Shown: positions 9,185 to 17,723 of the stretch, piece after piece
Position numbering within the stretch: the stretch's first letter is position 1
Layout of the letters: each line of letters begins with the position of its first letter
Assembly (NCBI RefSeq): GCF_024199945.1
Contig: NZ_JANADP010000001.1
Span: 1,674,001-1,738,000 of the forward strand
Reading direction: 5' to 3'
DNA: 64,000 nt
Source of the DNA: Bradyrhizobium sp. CCGUVB4N
GTDB taxonomy: Bacteria; Pseudomonadota; Alphaproteobacteria; Rhizobiales; Xanthobacteraceae
The notes under the pieces: model-generated
The model's database searches: none
What the model was told of the DNA's origin: nothing
Seen by the model: the letters and a program-made list of their open reading frames with translations, nothing else
Program-made: the position numbers and the translations under genes

Positions 9185-10922
9185 CGTATTGCCTCACATA
9201 TCGATGCTCCCGAGTGCGATCGGTTGCCTCATTTATTTTGCTCCCGGCCAGGGTTGAGGAGGAGGCCGGGTGCGGAGACGGCCAGGGTTTCGAAGCGCCC
9301 GGCCTCCTCCGCTGGCACCTCCTGGCACATCATTGGGTTGTTGTGCCCTCGTGCCCCAGCAGCGCTTTCTCTGCAGGAACGAACAATAACGCGTTCGCTT
9401 GCTCGCTGCGCCAGGATTTAAGCCGACGTTGAAGCGTTCGAAGAAGCTTGTTCGGATAGGCTCCAGGATATTCCACCTGCAACTGGGAGAGCAGTTCGCT
9501 ACCAGTCCGCCAGGGCTCGGCTTCAAACCATTTTCGCAAATCTAGCGTTGCCCGGATGAGGGGGCGCGACGGCGCCGGCCTCTTTTCGGTTTCACGATTG
9601 GCCGATCCGTCGGCCGCATAGCTCCGTCCTTCCAGGCGGTTCGTAGGCTTGCCAGGAAGAGATCGATCGATTGCGATGCCGCAGCAGGATGGGCGATTGG
9701 CTGGGTATCCGCGAGCGCCGCGAGGCGTTCCTGCGCGCCGCGGATGTCGCGCAACAACGCGACCGGGTCGAGAGCGGCATAGATTTCTTGGAGATGGTGG
9801 CGAACCGCGTCGGGCGTGCGGGCGTCGGCGGCCAAGCGCTGGTGTGGCGTTGCCGGCGCGCTGTATGTCTTGCGCACACGAGCACCGGCGCGCTGCTTGG
9901 CTATCAATTTGAACGAGGGTTGGAAGAAGTTCACGAACAGTCGCGCCGATCGATAGAGTTGAGCCAGCAGCTTGGCCGCTTCCAGGCCCTCGAACCGACG
10001 ATAGCCGACCATCCTGCGCACGACGGCGCCGTTCTTCTGCTCGACGAACGCCTGGTCGTTCTTCCGGTAGGGCCGGCAACGCGTGAAGACGATGTTGGCC
10101 GCATCGCAGTAGGCTTTCAGCGTCTCGTTCATGAACACGGTGTCATTGTCCGTATCGAGGCCGACCAGCGCAAAGGGCAATTGTTTGCGCAATTCCATCA
10201 ACACCGTGCTCAACAGCGTTTGTTCGCGCACGATCAGAGAAGCGCACTCCGTCCAGCCGGTAGCAATGTCGGTGAGCACGAGGGTCTGGATGAAGCTGCC
10301 GCGCGCCGATGGACCGCTATGCGCTACAAGGTCCGCCTCGACAAACCCCGGCGCCGGATCGTTCCAATCTGCCGACGTCCGAATTGGAATACTGCGACGC
10401 AACGAGTGCGTCGCGTGCCGTCGGCTCTTGCGACCTAATCCTTCTCGGACCCGCGCCAATGCGCGGTCGATCGTCGCAGCGCTCATTGCCAAAAGTTTGT
10501 CGCGGATCTCGGGGGCAAGGCCGAGGTGCCCGTGCCGTTCCATCGCAGCAATCAGCGCAGGCATTAACGCCTTCAGCCGCTTCCCGCAGATCCGGTCTGA
10601 CGCCCCCCAAAGGAGCACGAGCGCGTTGTGTTCTGCCTCATTATAGACCCGGCGTCGCGCCCGCCGGCCTGGGCGTGCGTCTTCCTGACCTCGAAGAAGC
10701 CGCATCGCATGCTTGCGATGGAAGCCGGTGATGTCGACGAACTCGTCCAATATCCGCGCCTTCTTCGCGCGATCCGACGTCCGATAGCGCGCGCCTGCCG
10801 CCGCCGTCAGCTCCTTCCGCGTCGCCATGCTTAGCCACCCCATCTTCGCCCCCGCTCGTTCCCGATCCAAGGGAGCAATTTACGTGAGGCAACGGCTCAG
10901 CATCCGGTAACAATTAAGGCGG
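9185..10922 (-). mobile_element. ISNCY/integrase-type insertion sequence
   Basis: The limits come from imperfect inverted repeats. The left end (near 9203-9246) reads GGTTGCCTCATTTATTTTGC and the right end on the minus strand (near 10878-10911) reads CGTTGCCTCACGTAAATTGC, each followed by TCCC and preceded by a GATGCT motif. One transposase gene fills it. The right end truncates an IS110 gene at about 10920, but the missing IS110 tail is not on the other side, so a deletion followed or accompanied insertion. An identical copy of the right end lies alone at 25745-25857. Confidence 0.7.
9330..10870 (-). pseudogene. Integrase-core transposase, apparent frameshift
   Basis: The first frame (10870-9542, 442 codons) has an N-terminal HTH-like region (ILDEFVDITGFHRKHAMRLL), an rve/DDE core (PGFVEADLVAHSG, GLDTDNDTVFMNE, CRPYRKNDQAFVEQKNGAVV) and a C-terminal region rich in Arg. 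The conserved C-terminal tail of this family (LDLRKWFEAEPWRTGSELLS, RTLQRRLKSWR) continues in another frame down to 9330. The change lies near 9560. It could be a real mutation, a programmed shift or a sequencing error; the DDE core itself is complete. Confidence 0.75.
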
Positions 10923-11601
10923 TCAACGCAGAGACCGGGCCGATCCCCGGCATCGTCATCAAGAGCCGACAAGCCGGGTCACTGCGCACGGCCTTCAGAA
11001 CCAGACGATGCAGTCGGGCGTACTCCCGCATCAGCGCTTCACGTCCGGCAAGCAGCGGATTCATGATCGCCTCCAGTAAGGTGTCATCGCTGACCAACTC
11101 ACGAACTCGCGTCGCAAACAGAGTCCGCGAGACGCTTCCGACTTTGAGACCGAGCGGACGCAGAAGTCCGCGGATGACTTGCTCTGCGGCAGCGATGGAG
11201 CGGATGATATGCTTGCGAGCAGCGGCCAGCGTCCGCGCCCTTTGGCTGCCGATGCTCTTGACGTGAACAGGCTTGAACCATCCCGTTCTCACCACCTGCG
11301 CGATCCCACGGGCGTCATTACGATCGGTCTTCACCGGCATGGCCGAAAGTGCCGCCTTAACCTGGCGGGCTTCCAAACTGACGGCCGGCAGCCCCAGTTC
11401 GATTAGATTTGCGGTCAGCCATTCTGACATCGGTCCTGCCTCAAGGCCCACCCGTTCAACTTGACCAACCCATGGTTCGAGGTACTGCACAATCGATGTC
11501 GCGTCCGCCAACGTGGTTCCCTCTCGGATAAGCTTTCCGGTCTTGTCCACCGCACATAGCGCAACGGAATTCAGCGAAACATCGAGGCCGACGTAGATCA
11601 T
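10919..11601 (-). pseudogene. IS110-family transposase, C-terminus cut
   Basis: It starts MIYVGLDVSLNSVALCAVDK (ATG 11601). The DEDD catalytic domain is visible in YVGLDVS, VGLEAGP and KTDRNDARGIAQ. The C-terminal domain begins LLMTMPGIGPVSALTAL and is then cut by the ISNCY-type element, so the Ser-containing C-terminal domain is missing. Not functional. Confidence 0.85.
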
Positions 11602-11664
11602 GGCTTTTCTCCTTTCCGGATGGAGTTGGTCCATGATCGTCAGCCAAAACGTGCCGCGCGGCAA

Positions 11665-12017
11665 ATCGGTCAGGCGATCGGGACCGAATACCCCATCTCT
11701 TCCGTGAACCTTCCTCGCTTCATCTATCCGTCCTTCTTCGGGCCGGACTCTAACTCCTTCTGGAGGAAATACTCAGTGGCAGGTCAGGTCGGCATAACGG
11801 CGGCCGCCGATATGGTGACGATATGAAGCCCAAGGTGTCGACGCTTATGGCCCAGCGGCTGCGCGAGCGATCTTGATCGGCTCGAAGAGAGCGGTGAGGC
11901 GCGATTGCCTTTGAACAATCCAGAATCTCGGCGTCTTGTTAAGATTTGCGAGGGAGACCTAATGGACTTTGTTGCGACTTCACTCGCGTGACCAACGAGG
12001 GCTTCCTTGATGGACTA
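11665..12017. other. Spacer between IS110 and IS630, no gene seen
   Basis: Only short frames without known motifs. The right end is the TA target of the IS630 insertion. Confidence 0.5.
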
Positions 12018-12115
12018 GAGCGGTTTCCACTTTATGTGAATCGGAAGGGTACAGGGGATTCCCTCGGTCGCGCAAATCAGATTCGATTGCTCTGGCTTTA
12101 ACGACGGGGCGAGCG

Positions 12116-12478
12116 ATGGCGAAGGGATATTCGAAAGACCTGAGAGTGCGTGCGGTGGCACTTGTCGAAGACGGCGAGAGCAGACGGGAAGCCGCGCGCG
12201 TGCTCGGTCTCAGCGCCTCGACCGCGATCCGCTGGATCGAGCGCTGGACGAGGACGGGCAGTGTGGCGGCATTGCCCGGCACGGGCCAGAGCCGCTCTCC
12301 GCTCGAGGCGCATCGCCAGTGGCTGCTCAATCTCATCGCCGCGGAGCCGGACTTGACACTCGAAGAGATTCGCGCGCGGCTCAAGTCCGAGAAGCGGCTG
12401 AAAGTCGGGACGACATCGGTCTGGCGCTTCTACGAACGCCACGACATCACGTTCAAAAAAAACTCTGCACGCCGCTGA
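12116..12478 (+). CDS. IS630 transposase, orfA part
   Basis: A 120-codon frame with the N-terminal HTH of IS630 transposases (LRVRAVALVEDGESRREAAR, SASTAIRWIERW) and a second HTH (LTLEEIRARLKSEKRLKVG). It ends shortly after a run of eight A at 12455-12462. The catalytic domain continues in the +1 frame, so the full transposase is probably made by slippage at this A-run, as in other two-frame IS630 elements. Confidence 0.85.
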   Translation: MAKGYSKDLRVRAVALVEDGESRREAARVLGLSASTAIRWIERWTRTGSVAALPGTGQSRSPLEAHRQWLLNLIAAEPDLTLEEIRARLKSEKRLKVGTTSVWRFYERHDITFKKNSARR

Positions 12479-13058
12479 ACAGGATCGCTCCGATGTCGCT
12501 GCCGCGCGCGCCGAGCTGAAGGCCGAGCAATCCAAGCTTGAAGCGCCGCGCCTCGTGTTCATCGACGAGACGGCGGTCACGACGAAGATGGTACGGCATT
12601 ACGGCCGCTCACCGCGTGGCGAGCGTCTCGTTGCGAGCGTGCCGCACGGCCACTGGAAGACGCTGACACTCGTTGCCGCGCTGCGCATCGATGGCTTGAC
12701 GGCGCCGTATGTCTTCGACGGGGCGATGGACGGGCCGTCATTCCTCGCTTATGTCGAGCAGATCCTCGCGCCGACGCTGCGCAAAAGAGACATCGTCTTC
12801 ATGGACAATCTGCGTACCCACAAGATCGACGGCGTTCGCCAGGCGATCGAAGCGGTCGGCGCCAAGGTGCGCTATTTGCCGGCCTACTCGCCCGATCTCA
12901 ACCCGATCGAAATGGCATTCTCGAAGCTGAAGACCGCGCTGCGCAAGGGCGCGGCACGCACCGTCAAGGCGCTCATGAAACTGATCGGCAAGCTCATGAA
13001 GACATTTGCGCCCGACCAGTGCGACAACTACTTTCGACATGCAGGATACGGGGCCTGA
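12462..13058 (+). CDS. IS630 transposase, orfB part (DDE domain)
   Basis: From the A-run the +1 frame reads TLHAAEQDRSDVAAARAELK and then the DDE domain: LVFIDETAVTTKM (first Asp), DIVFMDNLRTHK (second Asp) and YLPAYSPDLNPIEMAFSKLK (the Glu of NPIE). All three catalytic acids are present. A separate start at GTG 12555 would omit part of the domain, so a fusion through frameshifting is more likely. Confidence 0.85.
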   Translation, partial: TLHAAEQDRSDVAAARAELKAEQSKLEAPRLVFIDETAVTTKMVRHYGRSPRGERLVASVPHGHWKTLTLVAALRIDGLTAPYVFDGAMDGPSFLAYVEQILAPTLRKRDIVFMDNLRTHKIDGVRQAIEAVGAKVRYLPAYSPDLNPIEMAFSKLKTALRKGAARTVKALMKLIGKLMKTFAPDQCDNYFRHAGYGA

Positions 13059-13083
13059 TCCACATCAAGCGGAAAATGCTCTA

Positions 13084-13773
13084 GCAAGAGCACTCTTGGC
13101 CGCAAAAAGAGACGTGCACCGGCACCGACGCTTATCTGCATGCGATGGAGCCCTCACGGCAGACGAAGTCGTGCTCGCATCCGCGAGGCCGGTCGCATTG
13201 CCAGCGGCAGCATAATTGCCAGGTGAGATCGTCTTCCGTTTCTTACCGCAGAGCTACCATCTCGCCTATGCCATTACGCTACCGCCGCGTTTTGCGGAAG
13301 TGAGTTGTCACGGCGACGGCTAGGCGCCGACTGGTGATGAAGCGTTTCTGATGCCGGGTCTCGGATCGGCGACACTGTCGTCGGGCTCGCGACATGTTCA
13401 TTGAGCGAAAAATCTTCACATACCAATGTCTCGAGTTGGCATAAGCGTTCAAGGGACGTCGTCCAGGTTTTGAAGGAAACGGGCTCATGGATAGTTATCA
13501 GATCGGCCCAAGAACCGTCTCTAAGCGCGATCGTGTACGGTTACACCATGAATGATGGTGCCGGGTTTCGCTGCTACCGGCGGCCCGGACCCCGGGACGT
13601 TGGTGATCGATCTTATTCGTGCCGACAACTGTCGTGTCTTGCGCTTTTACTCCTGGAAGCGAGGTATTCCACCAGAACAGGTAGTGTGTCGTATCACTCG
13701 TGGTGTTGTAGTGTGACCCAGTAACTCTGCATGGGTTTAGAGTGTCGCCTGACAGTTAGGGCAGTGTGCGATA
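13084..13773. other. 690-bp stretch with no recognised gene
   Basis: Short frames occur on both strands (for example 13401-13724 plus) but show no family motif. The region just before 13774 presumably carries the promoter of the GNAT-like gene. Confidence 0.5.
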
Positions 13774-14499
13774 ATGACAAGTGTAATCAATCTACTGCAA
13801 GTCTCGCGTTTCCTCCAGGTGTATGATCAAGCCGCTGCTCAAATGCACATTAGGCTTTCGATCGGTTTCGACTTCCATGAGTATGTTTCGATCACGCGCG
13901 CCACTCCGACGAAGGTCCTCACATCTCCAAATTTCCGACCAGATCGCTCACCAATCAAATCAGGCGAAGGGTATTGGATCATAGGCGTCGATAAGAACGA
14001 CGAAGTCGCCGTCTTAGAGGCTGGTCGGCTGTATAATCTTTCGCACAGCAACTTTGCAGAACATCTTGAATCCCTTAAGGCGTTTTACGCTGACCCGAGC
14101 ATACATGAAGGTCCGAAGAGTACTTGCACATGCATTGCACCCAGCGCGAAGAAAATGACGGGCAAAGTAGCGTATCACGGGGATCTTTGGGTGCGGAGTG
14201 ACTTTAGAGGAAAGGGCATAACCAAGATCATGAGAGGAATAGAACGGGGCGTCTCTCTTGCCATGTGGGCTCCGGACTTCTCATGTGCAATCGTAGCGCG
14301 CTGGACACTGGAAAAGGCCGTCCACGAAGTCGTGCATCAAGAACTAGGGGGGTCGATACAAGTGGAACAAGACAAGGTGCAGGACTATTGGCTTATTTGG
14401 CTAACCGGCGAGGAGTTGAGGAACCTTGTTAATCGTCACGATGCAGCTGAGCTGCTTTTGGAGCTCTCATCCTCGACGGCGCCGCCGCGCGATAGTTAG
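13774..14499 (+). CDS. Unknown protein with GNAT-like motif (paralogue of 1349-2095)
   Basis: A 241-residue paralogue of the protein at 1349-2095, similar along its whole length: YVSITRATPTKVLTSPNFRP, SGEGYWIIGVDKN, LWVRSDFRGKGITKIM (the GNAT-like R-G-x-G block) and WLIWLTGEELR. The middle differs more (residues 175-200) and is about seven residues shorter. The frame is intact. Downstream on the same strand is the tesB pseudogene, as in the left-hand copy, but an IS630 element has entered the spacer. Function unknown. Confidence 0.6.
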   Translation: MTSVINLLQVSRFLQVYDQAAAQMHIRLSIGFDFHEYVSITRATPTKVLTSPNFRPDRSPIKSGEGYWIIGVDKNDEVAVLEAGRLYNLSHSNFAEHLESLKAFYADPSIHEGPKSTCTCIAPSAKKMTGKVAYHGDLWVRSDFRGKGITKIMRGIERGVSLAMWAPDFSCAIVARWTLEKAVHEVVHQELGGSIQVEQDKVQDYWLIWLTGEELRNLVNRHDAAELLLELSSSTAPPRDS

Positions 14500-14579
14500 C
14501 TTGGTACCGGCCGCTCGAATGCGGATTCTAACGACTCGGCGATGCTCGACGACAACCGGCTAGTACCTCGTCACACTGA

Positions 14580-14900
14580 TTATGACTGGTTGATTCCGAG
14601 CCAGTTCAGGATGGGCAGGTCTTTCGGAGCCACGAGGATTTGGATGCTTCGAGCGACGCCGGGTTGGCGCCGGATGAGACCATTTCGTTCGAGGGTCACG
14701 ATCATCTGGTGGACCGAAGGCGGGCTGACTTGAAAGTGGCGCTGCATGTCGGTCTCGGCGGGCGGGCGTCGGAACATGTGCGCGTAGGTGTAGATGAAGG
14801 CCAGGTACTGGCCCTGCTTTTCGGTGAAGCCTTGAGGGCTGAGGCTGCGAGCGGCGCCTGATTTTCGATTCATTTGTCGATTCGTCCGGTCCTCCGACAA
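14580..14900 (-). CDS. LexA/MarR-like winged-helix protein of IS630 element
   Basis: A 106-residue protein with one winged-helix domain: FTEKQGQYLAFIYTYAHMFR, PPAETDMQRHFQVSPPSVHQ, then MIVTLERNGLIRRQPGVARS. This resembles the N-terminal DNA-binding domain of LexA without its protease domain. It is transcribed divergently from the transposase gene 10 bp away, inside the inverted repeats, so it is a passenger or regulator of the element, probably controlling transposase expression (inference). Confidence 0.75.
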   Translation of the reverse strand: MSEDRTNRQMNRKSGAARSLSPQGFTEKQGQYLAFIYTYAHMFRRPPAETDMQRHFQVSPPSVHQMIVTLERNGLIRRQPGVARSIQILVAPKDLPILNWLGINQS

Positions 14901-14910
14901 GGAGGTCGCG

Positions 14911-16041
14911 ATGAATGTACGTTATCGGGTCGAATTGAGCCAAGCCGAACGCTGTGAACTCACCGCGATGTTGAGCAAGGGCAAGCGGGCTGCCCGCAAG
15001 CTCAAGCGCGCCCAGATATTGCTGGCGGCCGATGCCGGCCGCAGCGATGAAGAGATTGCCCGCGCCGTGGCGGTGGGCGGTTCCACCGTGTACCGGACCA
15101 AACGGCGCTTCGTGGAAGGCAATCTGGAGCGGGCGCTGAGCGAGGATCCGCGTCCAGGCGCGGAGCGCAAGCTCACCGGCAAGGAGGAAGCCCTGCTGGT
15201 GGCAACGGCTTGCGCAACCCCTCCCGAGGGTCGCGCCCGCTGGACGCTGGAGCTTTTGGCCGACGCCATGGTCAGGCTCACCGACCACGAGAGCCTGTCG
15301 GGCGAGACGGTGCGCCGGCGGCTGGCCGAAAACGGCCTCAAGCCGTGGCGCAAGGATATGTGGTGCATTCCAAAGGTCGATGGCGAATATGTCGCCCGCA
15401 TGGAAGACGTGCTCGACCTATATGCCGAGGCGCCTGATCCCGACCGGCCGGTGGTCTGCTTCGACGAGAGCCCGGTCCAGCTCATCGGCGAGGTTCGCGA
15501 GCCGATCCCCGCCGAGCCGGGCCAACTCGAACGTTACGATTGCGAGTATCGCCGCAACGGCACCGTCAATCTCTTCGTCTGCATCGACGTGCATCGGCCA
15601 TGGCGCAAAGTCAAAGTCACAGAGCGACGGGCGGCAGAAGATTACGCCCAGTGCATGCGCGAACTCGTCGATGTTCATTATCCCGACGCCGGGTGCATCC
15701 GCGTCGTGCAGGACAATCTGTCGACCCACTCCGTAGGCTCCCTCTATGAGGCATTCGCGCCTGACGAAGCCCGGCGAATTCTGCGCCGCCTGGAGTTCCA
15801 CTACACCCCAAAGCACGCCAGTTGGCTCAACATGGTCGAGATCGAGATCGGCGTGCTCCGCGGTCAGTGCCTCGACCGCAGGATCGACGACCCAAACTGG
15901 CTCCGCCGCGAAATCGCCGCATGGGAGAAACAACGAAATGCCGCTGGCGCCCGCATCAAATGGATGTTCACGACCGAAAAAGCCCGCGCCAAAATGGGCC
16001 GCGCCTATCCCGCAACGTCCAAAGAGTCACAATCACTGTGA
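14911..16041 (+). CDS. IS630-family transposase
   Basis: A 376-residue single-frame transposase. N-terminal HTH: AARKLKRAQILLAADAGRSD, AVAVGGSTVYRTKRRF. DDE core: VVCFDESPVQLIG (first Asp, about residue 187), CIRVVQDNLSTHSVG (second Asp) and HYTPKHASWLNMVEIEIGVL (Glu). It appears complete and ends just inside the right inverted repeat. Confidence 0.9.
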   Translation: MNVRYRVELSQAERCELTAMLSKGKRAARKLKRAQILLAADAGRSDEEIARAVAVGGSTVYRTKRRFVEGNLERALSEDPRPGAERKLTGKEEALLVATACATPPEGRARWTLELLADAMVRLTDHESLSGETVRRRLAENGLKPWRKDMWCIPKVDGEYVARMEDVLDLYAEAPDPDRPVVCFDESPVQLIGEVREPIPAEPGQLERYDCEYRRNGTVNLFVCIDVHRPWRKVKVTERRAAEDYAQCMRELVDVHYPDAGCIRVVQDNLSTHSVGSLYEAFAPDEARRILRRLEFHYTPKHASWLNMVEIEIGVLRGQCLDRRIDDPNWLRREIAAWEKQRNAAGARIKWMFTTEKARAKMGRAYPATSKESQSL

Positions 16042-16146
16042 CGAGCTACTAGCCGAATCCCGTATCCCGCGGTTCCTCGACAAGAGGCGCCGCGCCGATC
16101 TGGTCACGACGACACCGAGAGCGATCGTCATTTCAACCATCGTCCA

Positions 16147-16906
16147 AGCCAAGTGATCGGGCAGTCAATGGCCGCGGCATGCCACACGGTCGAAAACCGA
16201 CTGCCGCATTCGCTACCTTCCCATTTCATCCTGCCCGGAGACCCCCAGGTACCCATCATCTATCAGATCGAAAACTTGCGCGACGGCAAGAGCTATTCGA
16301 CGAGGCGCGTTACCGCGATCCAGCACGGCCATGCGATCTTCTGGAACATCCTGTCGTTTCACGCCGAAGACCAGGGTACTTCGATCATCAAGACAAAATG
16401 CCCGATGTTTCGGAAAAACTTGGAATGGATATATTGCACGAGCGTACGACGTTTCCGGAAACACCGAATTCCGTCCGCGATTTTTATGCCATCGAGTTGT
16501 GCCCAGTCGAGATCGGTCGGTACTTTGGTCAAAAGATCGAGGACGACCGCACCCATATCTAGATCAAAATTGCCGCAAAGCTGCCAGATAATCCAGCGCT
16601 GCATATGTGCTCGCTGGCTTATGCCTCGGAGTTCTCGTTGCTCGACGTGGTAATGGTGCGTCATGATCTCATGATCGTACGCTGTTCGACGAGCGCATTA
16701 TGCGGACAAGTCTTGATCATGCGATGTGGTTTCACCGCCAATTCCGGGTCGACGACTGGCTGCTCTACGCTCGCGAGTCGCCGAGCGCGCAAGATGGGCG
16801 CGGCCTCACACGACGGCAGATATTCAAACCAGACGGTAGCTTGGTTGCGTCGGTCGCCCAGGAAGGGGCCGGGCGCGAGCTGCACGGATCCTCCGCATGC
16901 ACGTGA
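16147..16906 (+). pseudogene. Acyl-CoA thioesterase II, degenerate
   Basis: Reading across frames gives a TesB protein: VIGQSMAAACHTVENRLPHS, ILPGDPQVPIIYQIENLRDG, then after a shift near 16375 DHQDKMPDV, FPETPNSVRDFYAIEL and EIGRYFGQKIEDDR. A stop follows HI near 16560, then ALHMCSLAYASEFSLLDVVM, SLDHAMWFHRQFRVDDWLLY and GRGLTRRQIFKPDGS in further frames. The first 40 or so residues are missing. At least three frame disruptions make it non-functional. It is a relative of the tesB gene at 1-772 and lies downstream of a GNAT-like paralogue, as that one does. Confidence 0.85.
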
Positions 16907-17723
16907 GCGTGCCTCGCTCTACGAATCCCAGCGCAGCCGACAAAACCCACGGCTCCCGATGGAAAACGCACCTGAGATCAGTGCGATGATCAGGTGCTCT
17001 GTCGATGCAGCCCGCTATGCACACGCACGCGGCTGATCGCGGCCCGGACGCTATCAAGAGCGAGGTCGTTCAGTGTCGAGACTGGTGGCGCGGCGTTGGC
17101 CCAAAGCTCGCTACATGAAAGAGCGATTGTGCGAAATGACAGCCGGGCTGTTGCATCGTAAATCGCAACAAGCGCGGCATCACACTTGACCCAGAGCGAT
17201 TGCCAGACGTTCCGCGGGCGAACCGGTTGCTAATGAACATTGCCGCCAACAGCTCGATTGGCGTGCTGCTGAAACTACGGTTTGACTACAATGTGGAGAT
17301 GGCCGCCAATGCTCGCGTCACACGATGTCTATGTATGTAAACCGTGGTAGCAAGCAGCGCGGATCGCGATTGCCGGACCCGACCACGCTTGCGATTCTAC
17401 AGCAAGATTGATCCAGTGTTGGCTCTGGTCAACTACCAACGCTACCAATTGATTTACCTAACAGAAGCATGTCACCTCTCTCCTTGCAAGCGTCCTTAAC
17501 ACTTTATGGAGGAGTTTGATATGCAAGATGCGGGTGCTCATAGCTTCCAGAGGTCTACCGCGCAGGCACCATCCGAAACAGTTGGTGGTGCCGCAATGAC
17601 GTGCGATTGTTGAAATCTTGGTAGCCGCGAGAAGTCGGGCGTTGAGGCACCTGGTCCTGTGGCGGCATTGAAACGCGGCCCGTACGGTGCGCATGGATAG
17701 GGAAATTCAAGGGAAGACACAGA
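16907..17723. other. Intergenic stretch, nothing recognised
   Basis: About 800 bp between the tesB relic and the monooxygenase. Small frames on both strands show no known motif. A purine-rich AGGGAAATTCAAGGGAAGAC precedes the next ATG and may include its ribosome-binding site. Confidence 0.5.

Larger units (their letters stand above)
12018..13081 (+). mobile_element. IS630-family element, 1064 bp, complete
   Basis: It is flanked by TA dinucleotides at 12016-12017 and 13082-13083, the expected IS630 target duplication. The terminal inverted repeats read GAGCGGTTTCCACTTTATGT at the left and GAGCATTTTCCGCTTGATGT (minus strand) at the right. Joining the flanks gives TGGAC-TA-GCAAGAGC, with no recognised gene interrupted. 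Confidence 0.9.
14563..16049 (+). mobile_element. IS630-family element carrying an HTH gene, 1487 bp
   Basis: TA target duplications lie at 14561-14562 and 16050-16051. The inverted repeats read GTACCTCGTCACACTGATT at the left and GTAGCTCGTCACAGTGATT (minus strand) at the right. Inside are two divergent genes, an HTH protein on the minus strand and a one-frame DDE transposase on the plus strand. It is a different IS630 subgroup from the element at 12018. Confidence 0.9.

Noticed and set aside
9671-10438. 255-codon plus-strand ORF
   Set aside because: Antisense to the ISNCY-type transposase.
14560-15288. 242-codon minus-strand ORF
   Set aside because: It overlaps both genes of the IS630 element out of frame and has no motif; the HTH gene and transposase explain the sequence.
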